Shown here: positions 1-7,900 of the stretch, one piece after another
How the letters are laid out: every line of letters begins with the position of its first letter
Position numbering within the stretch: the stretch's first letter is position 1
NCBI GenBank assembly: GCA_009781185.1
Contig: WQYP01000032.1
Span: forward strand, 1-33,780
Origin: Phycisphaerales bacterium
GTDB lineage: Bacteria > Planctomycetota > Phycisphaerae > WQYP01
Direction of reading: 5' to 3'
DNA length: 33,780 nt
The notes under the pieces: generated by a model
Databases searched by the model: none
What the model saw: the letters and a program-made list of their open reading frames with translations, nothing else
Told to the model about the DNA's origin: nothing
Translations under genes and position numbers: made by a program

Positions 1-77
1 AGCCGCGACCGTAAGGGAGCGACCCGTGCGACAATGCGGAAATAACGCCTGTCGCTCCCTGACGGTCGCGGCTCTGA
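1..77. repeat. Palindromic repeat, family A (left end cut by window)
   Basis: The left arm begins at base 1 with AGCCGCGACCGTAAGGGAGC and the right arm ends at 77 with GGTCGCGGCTCTGA. The arms are inverted copies around a spacer of about 25 bases. The same arms recur at 3841-3946, 9984-10063 and 23049-23147, and as half copies elsewhere, so this is a dispersed element and not a gene-specific terminator. Confidence 0.85.
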
Positions 78-159
78 TTTTCCGGGGCAATCGTCTGATT
101 GGCCATAAAAAATGGCCACACCCGAGCGTCCCGGAGCGTCCAAATTGACGTTGTCTAAA

Positions 160-188
160 TTGACGTATTCTCGTCTTTCCGCTATTAT
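160..188 (+). promoter_or_regulatory. Predicted sigma70-type promoter of ilvC
   Basis: A TTGACG box (160-165) is followed after 17 bases by TATTAT (183-188), about 40 bases before the ilvC start. The nonamer AAATTGACG occurs twice just here (142-150 and 157-165), which could be an operator-like direct repeat or chance. The prediction rests on sequence only. Confidence 0.6.
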
Positions 189-227
189 GTTTGGTTTGCG
201 ATTTTTCTGAACTGAAAGGATAACACG

Positions 228-1232
228 ATGGCAGATCTCCACGTCTTCTACGAAAACGAAACCTCCCTTGAAGGTCTCAAGGGCAAGACCGTCGGCGTTC
301 TGGGCTTTGGCTCCCAGGGTCACGCTCATGCGGCCAATTTGCGTGATTCGGGCGTTAAGGTCATCGTTGCGGAACGACCTGAGACTGCTAACGCGAAGCT
401 GGCCGTTGAGATGGGCTTCAAGCCTCTGACTGTCGAAGAGGTCGTCAAGCAGGCGGATCTTATTTGCATGACACTGCCCGATGAGCTTCAGGCGGACATT
501 TACGCCAAGTCCATCGCCCCGCATCTGCGAGCCGGTCAGACTATCGGCTTCACCCACGGCTTCAATATCCACTTCAAAGCAATCGTTCCACCTGCAAATG
601 TCAATGTCATTATGATTGCTCCGAAAGGGCCGGGGCATCTGGTTCGCTCCGAGTTCGTCAAGGGCGGCGGCGTGCCGTGCTTGCTGGCCATCCATCAGGA
701 CAACGGCGACGCCAAGAAAATCGGTCTGGCGTGGGGAGCGGGCATCGGCGGCGCTCGAGCTGGCATCATCCAAACTACCTTCAAAGAAGAAGTCGAAACC
801 GATCTTTTCGGCGAACAGGTCGTCCTCTGCGGCGGACTTTCCGCACTCATCAAAGCCGGTTTCGAAACCCTCATCAACAACGGCTATGCTCCCGAAATGG
901 CCTATTTTGAGTGCGTCCACGAAGTCAAGCTGATTGTCGACCTGATTTACCAGGGCGGTCTCGACTACATGCGTTACTCCATTTCCAACACAGCCGAGTA
1001 CGGCGACCTCACCCGCGGTCCACGCATCATCACCGACGCGACCCGAAAGGAAATGCAAAAAATTCTCGACGAAATCACGTCCGGCAAGTTCGCCGCCGAG
1101 TGGATCGCCGAGCACAAGGCCGGCAAACCGATCTTCAACAAACTTTACAACGCCGACAAGAACCATCCGGTCGAAGTGACCGGCCGCAAGCTCCGCAAGA
1201 TGATGAAATGGATCAACGCCAAGGAAGTCTGA
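228..1232 (+). CDS. ilvC: Ketol-acid reductoisomerase (IlvC)
   Basis: This enzyme isomerises and reduces 2-acetolactate (or 2-aceto-2-hydroxybutyrate) to the dihydroxy acid, using NAD(P)H and Mg2+, in cytoplasmic valine, leucine and isoleucine synthesis. The 334-residue length is that of the short class I family. Visible motifs are the Rossmann loop GFGSQGHAHA (26-35), GFTHGFNI with His111, KGPGH with Lys134, the metal site ETDLFGEQ with Asp193 and Glu197, ECVHE with Glu229 and Glu233, and YSISNTAE around Ser254. The start is supported by GAAAGGA about 8 bases upstream and by the promoter at 160-188. No other branched-chain gene is adjacent. The region after the coordinated nucleotide-binding strand (AERPETA) differs from the E. 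coli enzyme, so cofactor preference cannot be read confidently. Confidence 0.97.
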   Translation: MADLHVFYENETSLEGLKGKTVGVLGFGSQGHAHAANLRDSGVKVIVAERPETANAKLAVEMGFKPLTVEEVVKQADLICMTLPDELQADIYAKSIAPHLRAGQTIGFTHGFNIHFKAIVPPANVNVIMIAPKGPGHLVRSEFVKGGGVPCLLAIHQDNGDAKKIGLAWGAGIGGARAGIIQTTFKEEVETDLFGEQVVLCGGLSALIKAGFETLINNGYAPEMAYFECVHEVKLIVDLIYQGGLDYMRYSISNTAEYGDLTRGPRIITDATRKEMQKILDEITSGKFAAEWIAEHKAGKPIFNKLYNADKNHPVEVTGRKLRKMMKWINAKEV

Positions 1233-1248
1233 GGGCAGTTGAATTCAA

Positions 1249-1276
1249 TTGACGTTGCCCCCCTATTTCCGATACT
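1249..1276 (+). promoter_or_regulatory. Possible promoter of the tRNA-Ser remnant
   Basis: TTGACG (1249-1254), a 16-base spacer and GATACT (1271-1276) lie 13 bases before the first base of the tRNA-like sequence. This spacing fits a tRNA gene promoter. It overlaps the region just after the ilvC stop. Confidence 0.4.
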
Positions 1277-1289
1277 CTTGTGGGTGTAT

Positions 1290-1332
1290 GGAGAGATGGC
1301 CGAGTGGCTGAAGGCGCCGGTTTGCTAAACCG
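1290..1332 (+). pseudogene. 5' half of tRNA-Ser (anticodon GCU)
   Basis: Bases 1290-1332 match the 5' half of a bacterial tRNA-Ser: acceptor strand GGAGAGA, the D arm GCCGAGTGGCTGAAGGC, and anticodon stem and loop with TTGCTAA (GCT at 1324-1326). The similarity stops after ACCG at 1332: base 1333 no longer pairs with the stem, and no variable arm, no GGTTCGAATCC-like T arm and no matching acceptor strand follow. The fragment therefore cannot make a functional tRNA. The break in the anticodon stem is where many integrases recombine, but simple integration normally leaves an intact 5' half joined to a restored 3' half, so a later deletion or rearrangement must be assumed. Confidence 0.7.
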
Positions 1333-1379
1333 ATTCGATGATTCCGTAAATAACATATCTGCAAGTAGTTGCGAACGCG

Positions 1380-2456
1380 ATGGCGATCCATTTGGACGCG
1401 CCGCTACCGGAGCATCGTTTACTATCTCATTACTCGCGCTGCCGCGACCGGATTTGCGGGGGATCGTCGTGATCGCGCCAAGGTCGTCATTGATGATGTC
1501 GCGATCAGCCACAACCTCAAGCCCACTCACAACCACGACACCAGCCCGAACCTGAGCCACTACTGGAACGAATCCCCGGATGGATCAAATTTTTCGCCGT
1601 TGCTGCTCTTGTCTTTCTGGCTATATGCATAATTGAAAATTTATTTCAGAAAACTACAATCAATCCACCGGACCCAAAAATTGTACAAAAAGGCTCAAAT
1701 AGGCCAGGAAATTCAACCGTTACACAGAATTCACCACGCGCGCAACAATCAACTACAAATTCTCAGGGGGTGACGGCTCGCACTACCTCATTGCCAGTTC
1801 AAGTTCCATTACCAGCGACAGTTCATCACTCTGTCCAGACTCAAACCGTCCCAATCCAAACGCAGGTAAACCGTTGCTGCCGGGACACGACAGGGCATTG
1901 TGTCCCCGGCATAAGTGACGGAAGCGGGAATTGTATGGGCACGCCTCTGGCTGGAGCTTTTGCATCTATTGAAGGCCCACCGGCGGTAGTGCCAACTGCA
2001 CAACTTTTGATGAGTGCTAAATTAACATTACCTTCCGATTCCATATCTGCATTCATGAGTGATTGTGCGGAAGCCGGACAACAGATAGGACCGTTGACTT
2101 CAATTGCTCGCGACCGATGGAACACGCTGGCCGAGAAGTGGCGTCCACGCATGAGGCGCCCTCGCCCGTCGTTGGCGGCGACGTGCAAATCGTATCCAAA
2201 CGGCCTGGGTACACTCGCCCGCCGTGGAATCGACGCGGCGAGTTTTGGCTTGGCCAAGCCACTGGCGATGAAGCTCGCGAAGATCATGGGGGCCAAGAAC
2301 TGTGGTTGTGATGCGAGAGAACGATGGCTCAACGAACTCGTACCGAACGTGGCGACTGTTGGAAAGATGGAATGGATGAGACTCGCACCGAAAATTCTGA
2401 CCCTATGGAAAAGGCTCCGAACAGATCAACCGGCAAACGGCAGCAACACGCCTTAA
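1380..2456 (+). pseudogene. Decayed membrane-anchored protein gene
   Basis: The frame open from 1497 to the stop at 2454-2456 encodes a Pro/Gln-rich stretch, one strong membrane helix (WIKFFAVAALVFLAICIIE, bases about 1581-1637), a Ser/Thr/Gln-rich linker and a C-terminal segment with AKIMGAKNCGCDARERWLN. This cysteine-containing segment looks conserved, but I cannot name its family. There is no good start codon in this frame after 1497. Upstream, ATG 1380 opens MAIHLD in the same frame. Pieces such as GASFTI and IVVIAPRSS then appear in a second frame and DDVAISHN in a third, which reads like a frameshifted N-terminal domain, perhaps a zinc ribbon. The 3' end overlaps the minus-strand ORF at 2329-2910. 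Confidence 0.4.
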
Positions 2457-2910
2457 CTGAGCTGTCTCTCCTGTGGCAAACGACGCTCCCCGCCAGCCCA
2501 TAGAAACAGTTGGTGATGCTATGATCGCCATCCGGGAAGTTCACATGCCAACGCGGATCAATGATCGTTCTGACCGTAATCCACTCGCCGTAGGCGGCAT
2601 CCCCCGGCCGCTTGATCTTGTACTGAAGACAGGAAACATAAGGGTTGTAATTGAATCCGATCCCGTCTCTGTTGATAACCGCTTGAATCCAGACGGTCGC
2701 GGGGAAGCTGACCCGATCCACACCCGCAAGGGACTGATTATGGATAGCACCGCTGCCGTCGTAATGGACGTAGGTATTGACGCCATAGATATAAAGATCG
2801 TTCTCGTACTGCTCGATCGGCACATTGCATGCCAGCGAGTTCGCCGCCCACACCAGGAGGATCGCGGCGACGATGTTGAAGATGTCAATAAGCGATTTAC
2901 GTTTTCTCAT
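2329..2910 (-). CDS. Putative exported protein, unknown function
   Basis: I do not recognise this family. The chosen start (2910) gives 193 residues beginning MRKRKSLIDIFNIVAAILLV, a basic N-terminus followed by a hydrophobic segment ending near SLACN, like a signal peptide or lipoprotein signal. The middle is rich in Tyr, Asn and Gly with VHYDGSG, FNYNPYVSCLQYKIK and WHVNFPDGDHSI, a composition expected of a real extracellular protein. The last 40 or so residues are Cys/Arg/Ser-rich and lie antisense to the decayed gene ending at 2456, so the true C-terminus may have been lost. A longer start at 2997 exists but adds an unlikely N-terminus. The plus-strand frame 2473-3042 is the alternative reading and looks less protein-like. 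Confidence 0.4.
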   Translation of the reverse strand: MRKRKSLIDIFNIVAAILLVWAANSLACNVPIEQYENDLYIYGVNTYVHYDGSGAIHNQSLAGVDRVSFPATVWIQAVINRDGIGFNYNPYVSCLQYKIKRPGDAAYGEWITVRTIIDPRWHVNFPDGDHSITNCFYGLAGSVVCHRRDSSVKACCCRLPVDLFGAFSIGSEFSVRVSSIPSFQQSPRSVRVR

Positions 2911-2971
2911 ACCGGCGTCGGCCCCCCAGGTGGCATCATGATCAGTGGTAATTCGTCGGATAACGCAGGCG

Positions 2972-3187
2972 CTATCCCAAGTACACCGCCCACCCAATCG
3001 CTCTCAGCGCCAACAACGCCATTGGTCCAACGATACTTGTAATAGATTGGCTTTGCTCCGTGACTTTATTCGACGCCTGAACCAGCTCCACCGGTACCGC
3101 CGAAGCATCCGCCCGCCGAAGCGTGGCCGTCACAGGGACACGACAAAACACCTGCCCCCTAACTTGAATAACCTGATCGTGATTCAT
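2972..3187 (-). CDS. Small hypothetical protein with possible membrane helix
   Basis: This 71-residue ORF (MNHDQVIQVRG...) ends with a hydrophobic stretch (SIVGPMALLALRAIGWAVYL) that could be a membrane helix. It lies 61 bases upstream of the exported-protein ORF on the same strand, so the two could form a small unit. The ribosome-binding site is weak. No family is recognised and the region around it is decayed, so it may be a chance ORF. Confidence 0.25.
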   Translation of the reverse strand: MNHDQVIQVRGQVFCRVPVTATLRRADASAVPVELVQASNKVTEQSQSITSIVGPMALLALRAIGWAVYLG

Positions 3188-3318
3188 GCCTCATGAAGAT
3201 GCTACGCAATCGCAACGCAAAATTTGGCATGAGACTCGTGTTTGACCGATACACCAACTCGCGTCACAATGAATAGGCAAGCTGTGGGGCGAAGCCTGCA
3301 CAAGGAGCGAAGTAAACC

Positions 3319-3560
3319 ATGAACGCTATCCCTGAACCGGATGACGTGCGCAACTCCGAACCATTCGATTGGGAGAAGATCGAGGCGTCGGTGCGGAAAC
3401 TTCAGGCTCGAATCGTGAAGGCACAACAAGCAGGACGGCAGGACGCTACGGCAAGGTCAAATCCTTGACGCGGATTCTGGCACACTCATTCGCCGCCAAA
3501 GCCCTGGCGGCCAGGCAAACCCCGGACAAATGCACTTCCGGCGCGAACGGCGAGCTCTGA
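3319..3560 (+). pseudogene. N-terminal fragment of group II intron reverse transcriptase
   Basis: Starting at ATG 3319, the frame reads FDWEKIEASVRKLQARIVKA and then QQAGR. This matches the N-terminus of group II intron-encoded reverse transcriptase/maturases, whose usual continuation is GRYGKVKSL followed by LTHSFAAKALAV. Here that continuation (YGKVKSLTRILAHSFAAKAL) lies in another frame. The cause is visible: the octamer GCAGGACG is tandemly duplicated (3430-3437 and 3438-3445), which adds 8 bases. Similarity fades at SGANGEL just before the stop at 3558-3560; the palm, maturase and HNH domains are absent, and I see no intron domain V downstream. This is a dead remnant of a mobile intron. 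The purine-rich leader (3292-3317) resembles the sequence before such ORFs. Confidence 0.75.
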
Positions 3561-3840
3561 TAAGCTAAAAATGCTGATATGGCTATTCATTGTCGTATAG
3601 CCATCGGCACCATGTCGCTATCCACCAACACGAGATGGCGGTAGGATACATAACGTTGTTAGTCGGCGTTACGCCCCATAACCCGCGATCTTCTTTTTGG
3701 TCAGAATTTTGGTCTATTATGCGTTTTCGGTATCAAAAATGCGGCTTACAGACCCTTCAGGGCGTAACGTCTAGGGTGATATGCTAACCGGAGGCGTTGC
3801 CCCCGGCTACGTATGTTGACGCCCTACGGGCGCAGGACGA
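3561..3840. other. Gene-poor spacer with GC-rich repeat-like segment
   Basis: No convincing gene is visible in this stretch. The part from about 3750 to 3835 contains CAGGGCGTAACG and, inverted, GTTGACGCCCTACGGG around CCGGAGGCGTTGCCCCCGGC. It has the look of a dispersed GC-rich planctomycete repeat, but it occurs only once in this window. Confidence 0.4.
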
Positions 3841-3946
3841 ACGCATTTGACCATCAGAGCCGCGACCGTAAGGGAGCGACCTGCGTTATTCACGCATTGC
3901 CGCGAGGTCGCTCCCTTACGGTCGCGGCTCTGAACTCCAAATGCGT
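3841..3946. repeat. Palindromic repeat, family A, full copy
   Basis: Outer arms ACGCATTTG (3841-3849) and CAAATGCGT (3938-3946) enclose the core arms TCAGAGCCGCGACCGTAAGG (from 3854) and its inverse ending at 3933. The spacer is about 22 bases. It lies 54 bases before the esterase gene. The outer CATTTGA/TCAAATG arm is shared with the copy at 23049-23147, so the element is about 100 bp and not only the 80-bp core. Confidence 0.9.
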
Positions 3947-4000
3947 TTGCCCTGCCTCTGGGCGTAAGCGGATACCATTCCTTGTCTCCGGGAGGTTGCG

Positions 4001-4762
4001 ATGTCCCTCGCTCATATCCAATTTTTCGGCAACGCCATCGGCATGGCCACCACGATGAATGTGCTGTTGCCAGACGCCAGCCTCGGCCCTTTCCCGGTTT
4101 TTTACCTGCTGCATGGGCTGAGCGATGATTGCAGTTCGTGGCTTCGCCGGACTTCGCTGGAACGTTACATGGCCGGGATTCCGATGATGGTCGTCATGCC
4201 CGGCAATGCTCGCGGGTTTTACACCAACAGCGCCACTCAACCCATCAATGCCTACGAAGATCACATCATTAAAGATGTCATTGCGTACATCGATCGTGTT
4301 TTTCCCACGATCAAGTCCCGCAACGGCCGAGTGCTCGGGGGACTCTCCATGGGCGGATACGGCGCCGTTAAACTGGCACTCAAGCATCCCGATCTTTTCT
4401 GTTCGGCGGTGTCGCATTCGGGCGCCGTCATGACGCCGCTGCACAAGCCGGAAACCCGTCCGCAGCAACTCCAATCGTTGAGCGTGGAATTTGAATCGAT
4501 CCTCGGCAAAGATTGGCGCGGCAGCACCAACGACCCCGTCGCCCTCGCCAAACAATGCCCCCCCGCCCAGCGTCCCGCGCTACGCCTGGACTGCGGCACC
4601 TCCGACTTTCTCCTGGAACAAAACCGCGAATTCCACGCTATCTTGAACGACCTGAAATTCCCCCACGAATACGAGGAGTTCCCCGGCGATCATAACTGGG
4701 CGTATTGGGATGTCCATATCCGAGATGCAATCGCGTTTCACTGCAAGGTGCTGGGAATTTAA
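4001..4762 (+). CDS. Putative esterase, esterase D / S-formylglutathione hydrolase-like family
   Basis: This is a 253-residue alpha/beta-hydrolase of the Pfam putative-esterase type. The catalytic triad is readable: nucleophile Ser116 in GLSMGGYGA, Asp202 in DCGTSDFLL and His231 in GDHNWAYWD. The oxyanion-loop region FYLLHGLSDD (34-43) is also present. Family members cleave short acyl esters, including S-formylglutathione and tributyrin; the exact substrate cannot be read here. There is no signal peptide, so it is probably cytoplasmic. The start is supported by GGGAGG about 5 bases upstream. It stands alone between a palindromic repeat and the PEPCK-like gene, 160 bases away. Confidence 0.85.
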   Translation: MSLAHIQFFGNAIGMATTMNVLLPDASLGPFPVFYLLHGLSDDCSSWLRRTSLERYMAGIPMMVVMPGNARGFYTNSATQPINAYEDHIIKDVIAYIDRVFPTIKSRNGRVLGGLSMGGYGAVKLALKHPDLFCSAVSHSGAVMTPLHKPETRPQQLQSLSVEFESILGKDWRGSTNDPVALAKQCPPAQRPALRLDCGTSDFLLEQNREFHAILNDLKFPHEYEEFPGDHNWAYWDVHIRDAIAFHCKVLGI

Positions 4763-4771
4763 AATTGGGTA

Positions 4772-4786
4772 CCGCGACCGTAAGGG
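4772..4786 (+). repeat. Short fragment of palindromic family A
   Basis: CCGCGACCGTAAGGG directly after the esterase stop is identical to the arm core of the family A palindrome. No partner arm follows. It is probably a truncated copy. Confidence 0.5.
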
Positions 4787-4922
4787 CGCAGAGACGATCG
4801 GCGGAGTTTCCATTACAATAACGTGGGTGGACGGTATCGGAATTGCCACGACTCAATTTGCCAGATGGGGCCGTCTGCCCACGCGGTAACATGGAACGCT
4901 TTTTGTTTTACAGGAGACGAGC

Positions 4923-7900
4923 ATGAATGCTTTAGCCGCCTCAAGTGCGGAATCACTCGCCGGCGATAAGGATGACATCGATCCGCGTATTCCGCTGCAG
5001 CGTTACATTCGCCATCAACTGCTGGCCCTGGGGGTCGATACGGCGATCGACGCGGCGGATACCACCGATACGCAATTGCTTCGCAGCCTGATGGCGAACT
5101 ATCGGCAGAAGACGCGTCTGCTGAAGAACGTGCCCTGCCCGGCGGATGCGAGTATTGAGGAATTTCTGAATCAGCTCTGCCGCGAGAATCATCTTCCGGC
5201 AGACCTGCGGCTGCCACGCGAAGTGTTCAACCTCTCCGCGGCGGGACTCGCACGGGAGCTTTCGCTACCGATGGATGGGGAGACATTTGAAAATGCGTGG
5301 CTGAAGTCGTACCGGCTGCAGAACGGGGTGCTGCATAATCCGCGGTCGGATCGGCGAACCACCAAGGGAACGTTTCATGTGGCGGAGGTGGGGCTGCCTG
5401 TGCCGGGCGATAAGGTGGCGATGCCGTTTTCGGTGTTTGTCGAGCTGTTCCGTCATGCGCTTAACGCGCCGCAGGACTTGTTGATGCTGCCGTTCACGGC
5501 GTTGGATACGAAGCCGACCGGCCTGTTCTGCTCGCTGCTGCTGCGACCGATCGTCTGTCCGGAGATTCCGAACGTCCGACCTGCGCAAAGTATGGAAATC
5601 CGCTTCTTTGCGCCGGGCAGCCTGGTGAGCAATCTGGATTTTATTGAGTCGATTTTCGGCAATGCCGGCGATCCGGTTTTGCCGGAAAATGACGCTCGGC
5701 TGGATGTCGAGCACTGGACCGGACATACAGGTTGTGTGATACTTGCGCCGCATCTGGTGAATTTAACGAAAAAGGAACTGGGCCTGCCGCATTACGATCA
5801 GGCGACCGAACGGCAACGCCGCGACGGCGCCTGCTGGAAACATGAAGACGAGCGTTACAACAATGGGCAGGCATTCAAAATCACCTGCCGCTCCGCCGAC
5901 GGAATCATGGTCACGCTCATCGCGGACAACTACTACGGATACTGCAAGAAGGAAGTGAAAACGCAGATTTCATTTGCAGCTAATTTGATGGGGCAATGCG
6001 AAGAGGAGCACTCCGGCGGCGCGCTGGCATTTGCGAGTTACAGCCTGGGCATGGAATACGAGCCCTCGTCGGCGCCGGACGGGACGCCGACGCTGGCGGA
6101 ACTGGCGGCGAAGTTTCCCGACCTGCTGGAACTGCATGCGGAAGGCCACGCCGTGGACCGCCGCTTCCCGCAGTTGATTTACATTCCCGCGGATGCCGGG
6201 ATGGACTTGCGTACCGGCACGGTTCACTGGCGTCAGAACGGCGAGCCGCGGACGATCCCGCTGCTTTTAGATCATATTTACATGGCTCCCACCGGCGTGC
6301 GTTTCTTCCTGAACCGACATCCCGGCTCGGGACGCTTCCGCATCATTATGACGATGGCCCAAGGCACCTTCTGCCACAAACCCTGCACCGTCAGCGGCGG
6401 CGGCAAAAGCGAAATCAGCAAATCGCTGATCGATTACATGATCTACGGACCGATCTACGTCTCCGACCTGGAAAAAGACCTCGACCAGGTGGAAGTGATT
6501 TTCCAGAAGGATCACGCGATCCGCTGGAAGCCGGGGCATGCGCCGTTCGATTATTCCAAGAGTCCGAGTCGTCCGATTCTCGATGTCCGCCGGTCGCTGG
6601 GAAGCGTGATCAAGCTGATGACGCCCTCGCCGGATTACACCGATGAATATAATCACTGGCTAACTGCGATTCCGTCGGATATTCTTTCGCTGATTTTCCT
6701 CATCAAGCGACTATACAAACCGGAATGGGGCAATCAGTGGCGAAAGCATTTCACTGTCGACATCGTCAACGGCGAACCGGGCCACGAACTGAAAGCCGAC
6801 GATCGCAAGGCGGGCGGCACGTACCTTCGCGTCGGACTTCTGCCCAATGCCGGCTGGCGCACCTTCAAAGTCCGCCAGGACTTCTATCCCGCAGCCAAAA
6901 TCTCGATGGAAGACGACATCACCGCGTCGGTGGTAACACCGGCAAACGTCATCAATCCGTCGGCAGCGCACGAGGTCAAAAACTCGGCTAAACTGGTGAT
7001 CAACTGCGAAAGCCAGCTCTTCCAGCGACCGGACGACGCGATCCATCCCGGCCTCGATCACCAGACGGAATCGGACTTCACACGGATGGATAACTTTTTC
7101 TCAAACTATGAACCTCTGACGCCGGCGATGGTGCGGGACATGGTCAATCACGTCTCCAAATTCGACGAGTTCAGCGCTCCGATGCAGCAGTTTCTCCACT
7201 CGGCGACCGACGATACACGCGGCTACGTCGCCTGCTCGGCAAATCCGCGACTGGTCGACGGCAAGCCTTCCAAAAATCCACGATACCTCCAGTTGCGTCC
7301 CGACTTGGCCCGCCCGTTCGAACGGCACATCGCGGAGACCGGCGTCCGCCTGTCACGGAACATCCCATTGAATGCGCCGTTGGCATTTCCCGTCGACGCG
7401 ATTCTCATCGGGCGGCGAAACAATCCGCCGGAGCCCAAGGCGAAGATTCGGAACCTCGCGGTTTACAATCCGATCCACTATCAGGAATTGCCGGAGTTTC
7501 TGATGGACGTGATCTGCTCGCTCACGGGCAAAAGTCCCTCGACCACCGGCGCCGGTTCCGAAGGGGCGCTCACCAAAGGGCCATTCAACGCGCTGCTCAC
7601 CACTGCCGATCTCAACGCCGCGATCGTCAGCATGATCCTCACCGGCCTGCACGGCTTCTCCACGGCAGCGGGACACATCGGCCCAAATGTACGTGTAGAT
7701 CACGACATCAGTCTGCTTGTACCGGAACTGTGGTGCCGACTCTCCGCGCAGGAACGCGACCCCGCCTTCCTGATCACCAATGGTTATCTCGAGAAGATCA
7801 ACGACTTCACGCACAACGGCCAAAATATTCCAGCGAGCAGACTCGGCTACCGCATCAATTACAAATTCGTCCGCGCCTTCTTCGGCCGCATTTTCGACAA

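Noticed and set aside
1234..1262. Terminator of ilvC
   Set aside because: GGGCA and TGCCC flank an imperfect hairpin, but there is no T-run and the stem is broken; it also overlaps the tRNA promoter candidate.
1290..2470. Complete tRNA-Ser with a long intron
   Set aside because: TCTCTCC at 2464-2470 could pair with the acceptor strand, but no T arm or variable arm precedes it, and the break is not at a known tRNA intron site.
2473..3042. 189-residue plus-strand ORF in the decayed island
   Set aside because: The opposite strand gives a protein with signal peptide and plausible composition; this frame is rich in Arg/Asp/Val typical of antisense reading. Not fully excluded.
3841..3946. CRISPR-like repeat
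   Set aside because: Family A copies are single, far apart and palindromic, with no regular spacers and no cas genes in the window.
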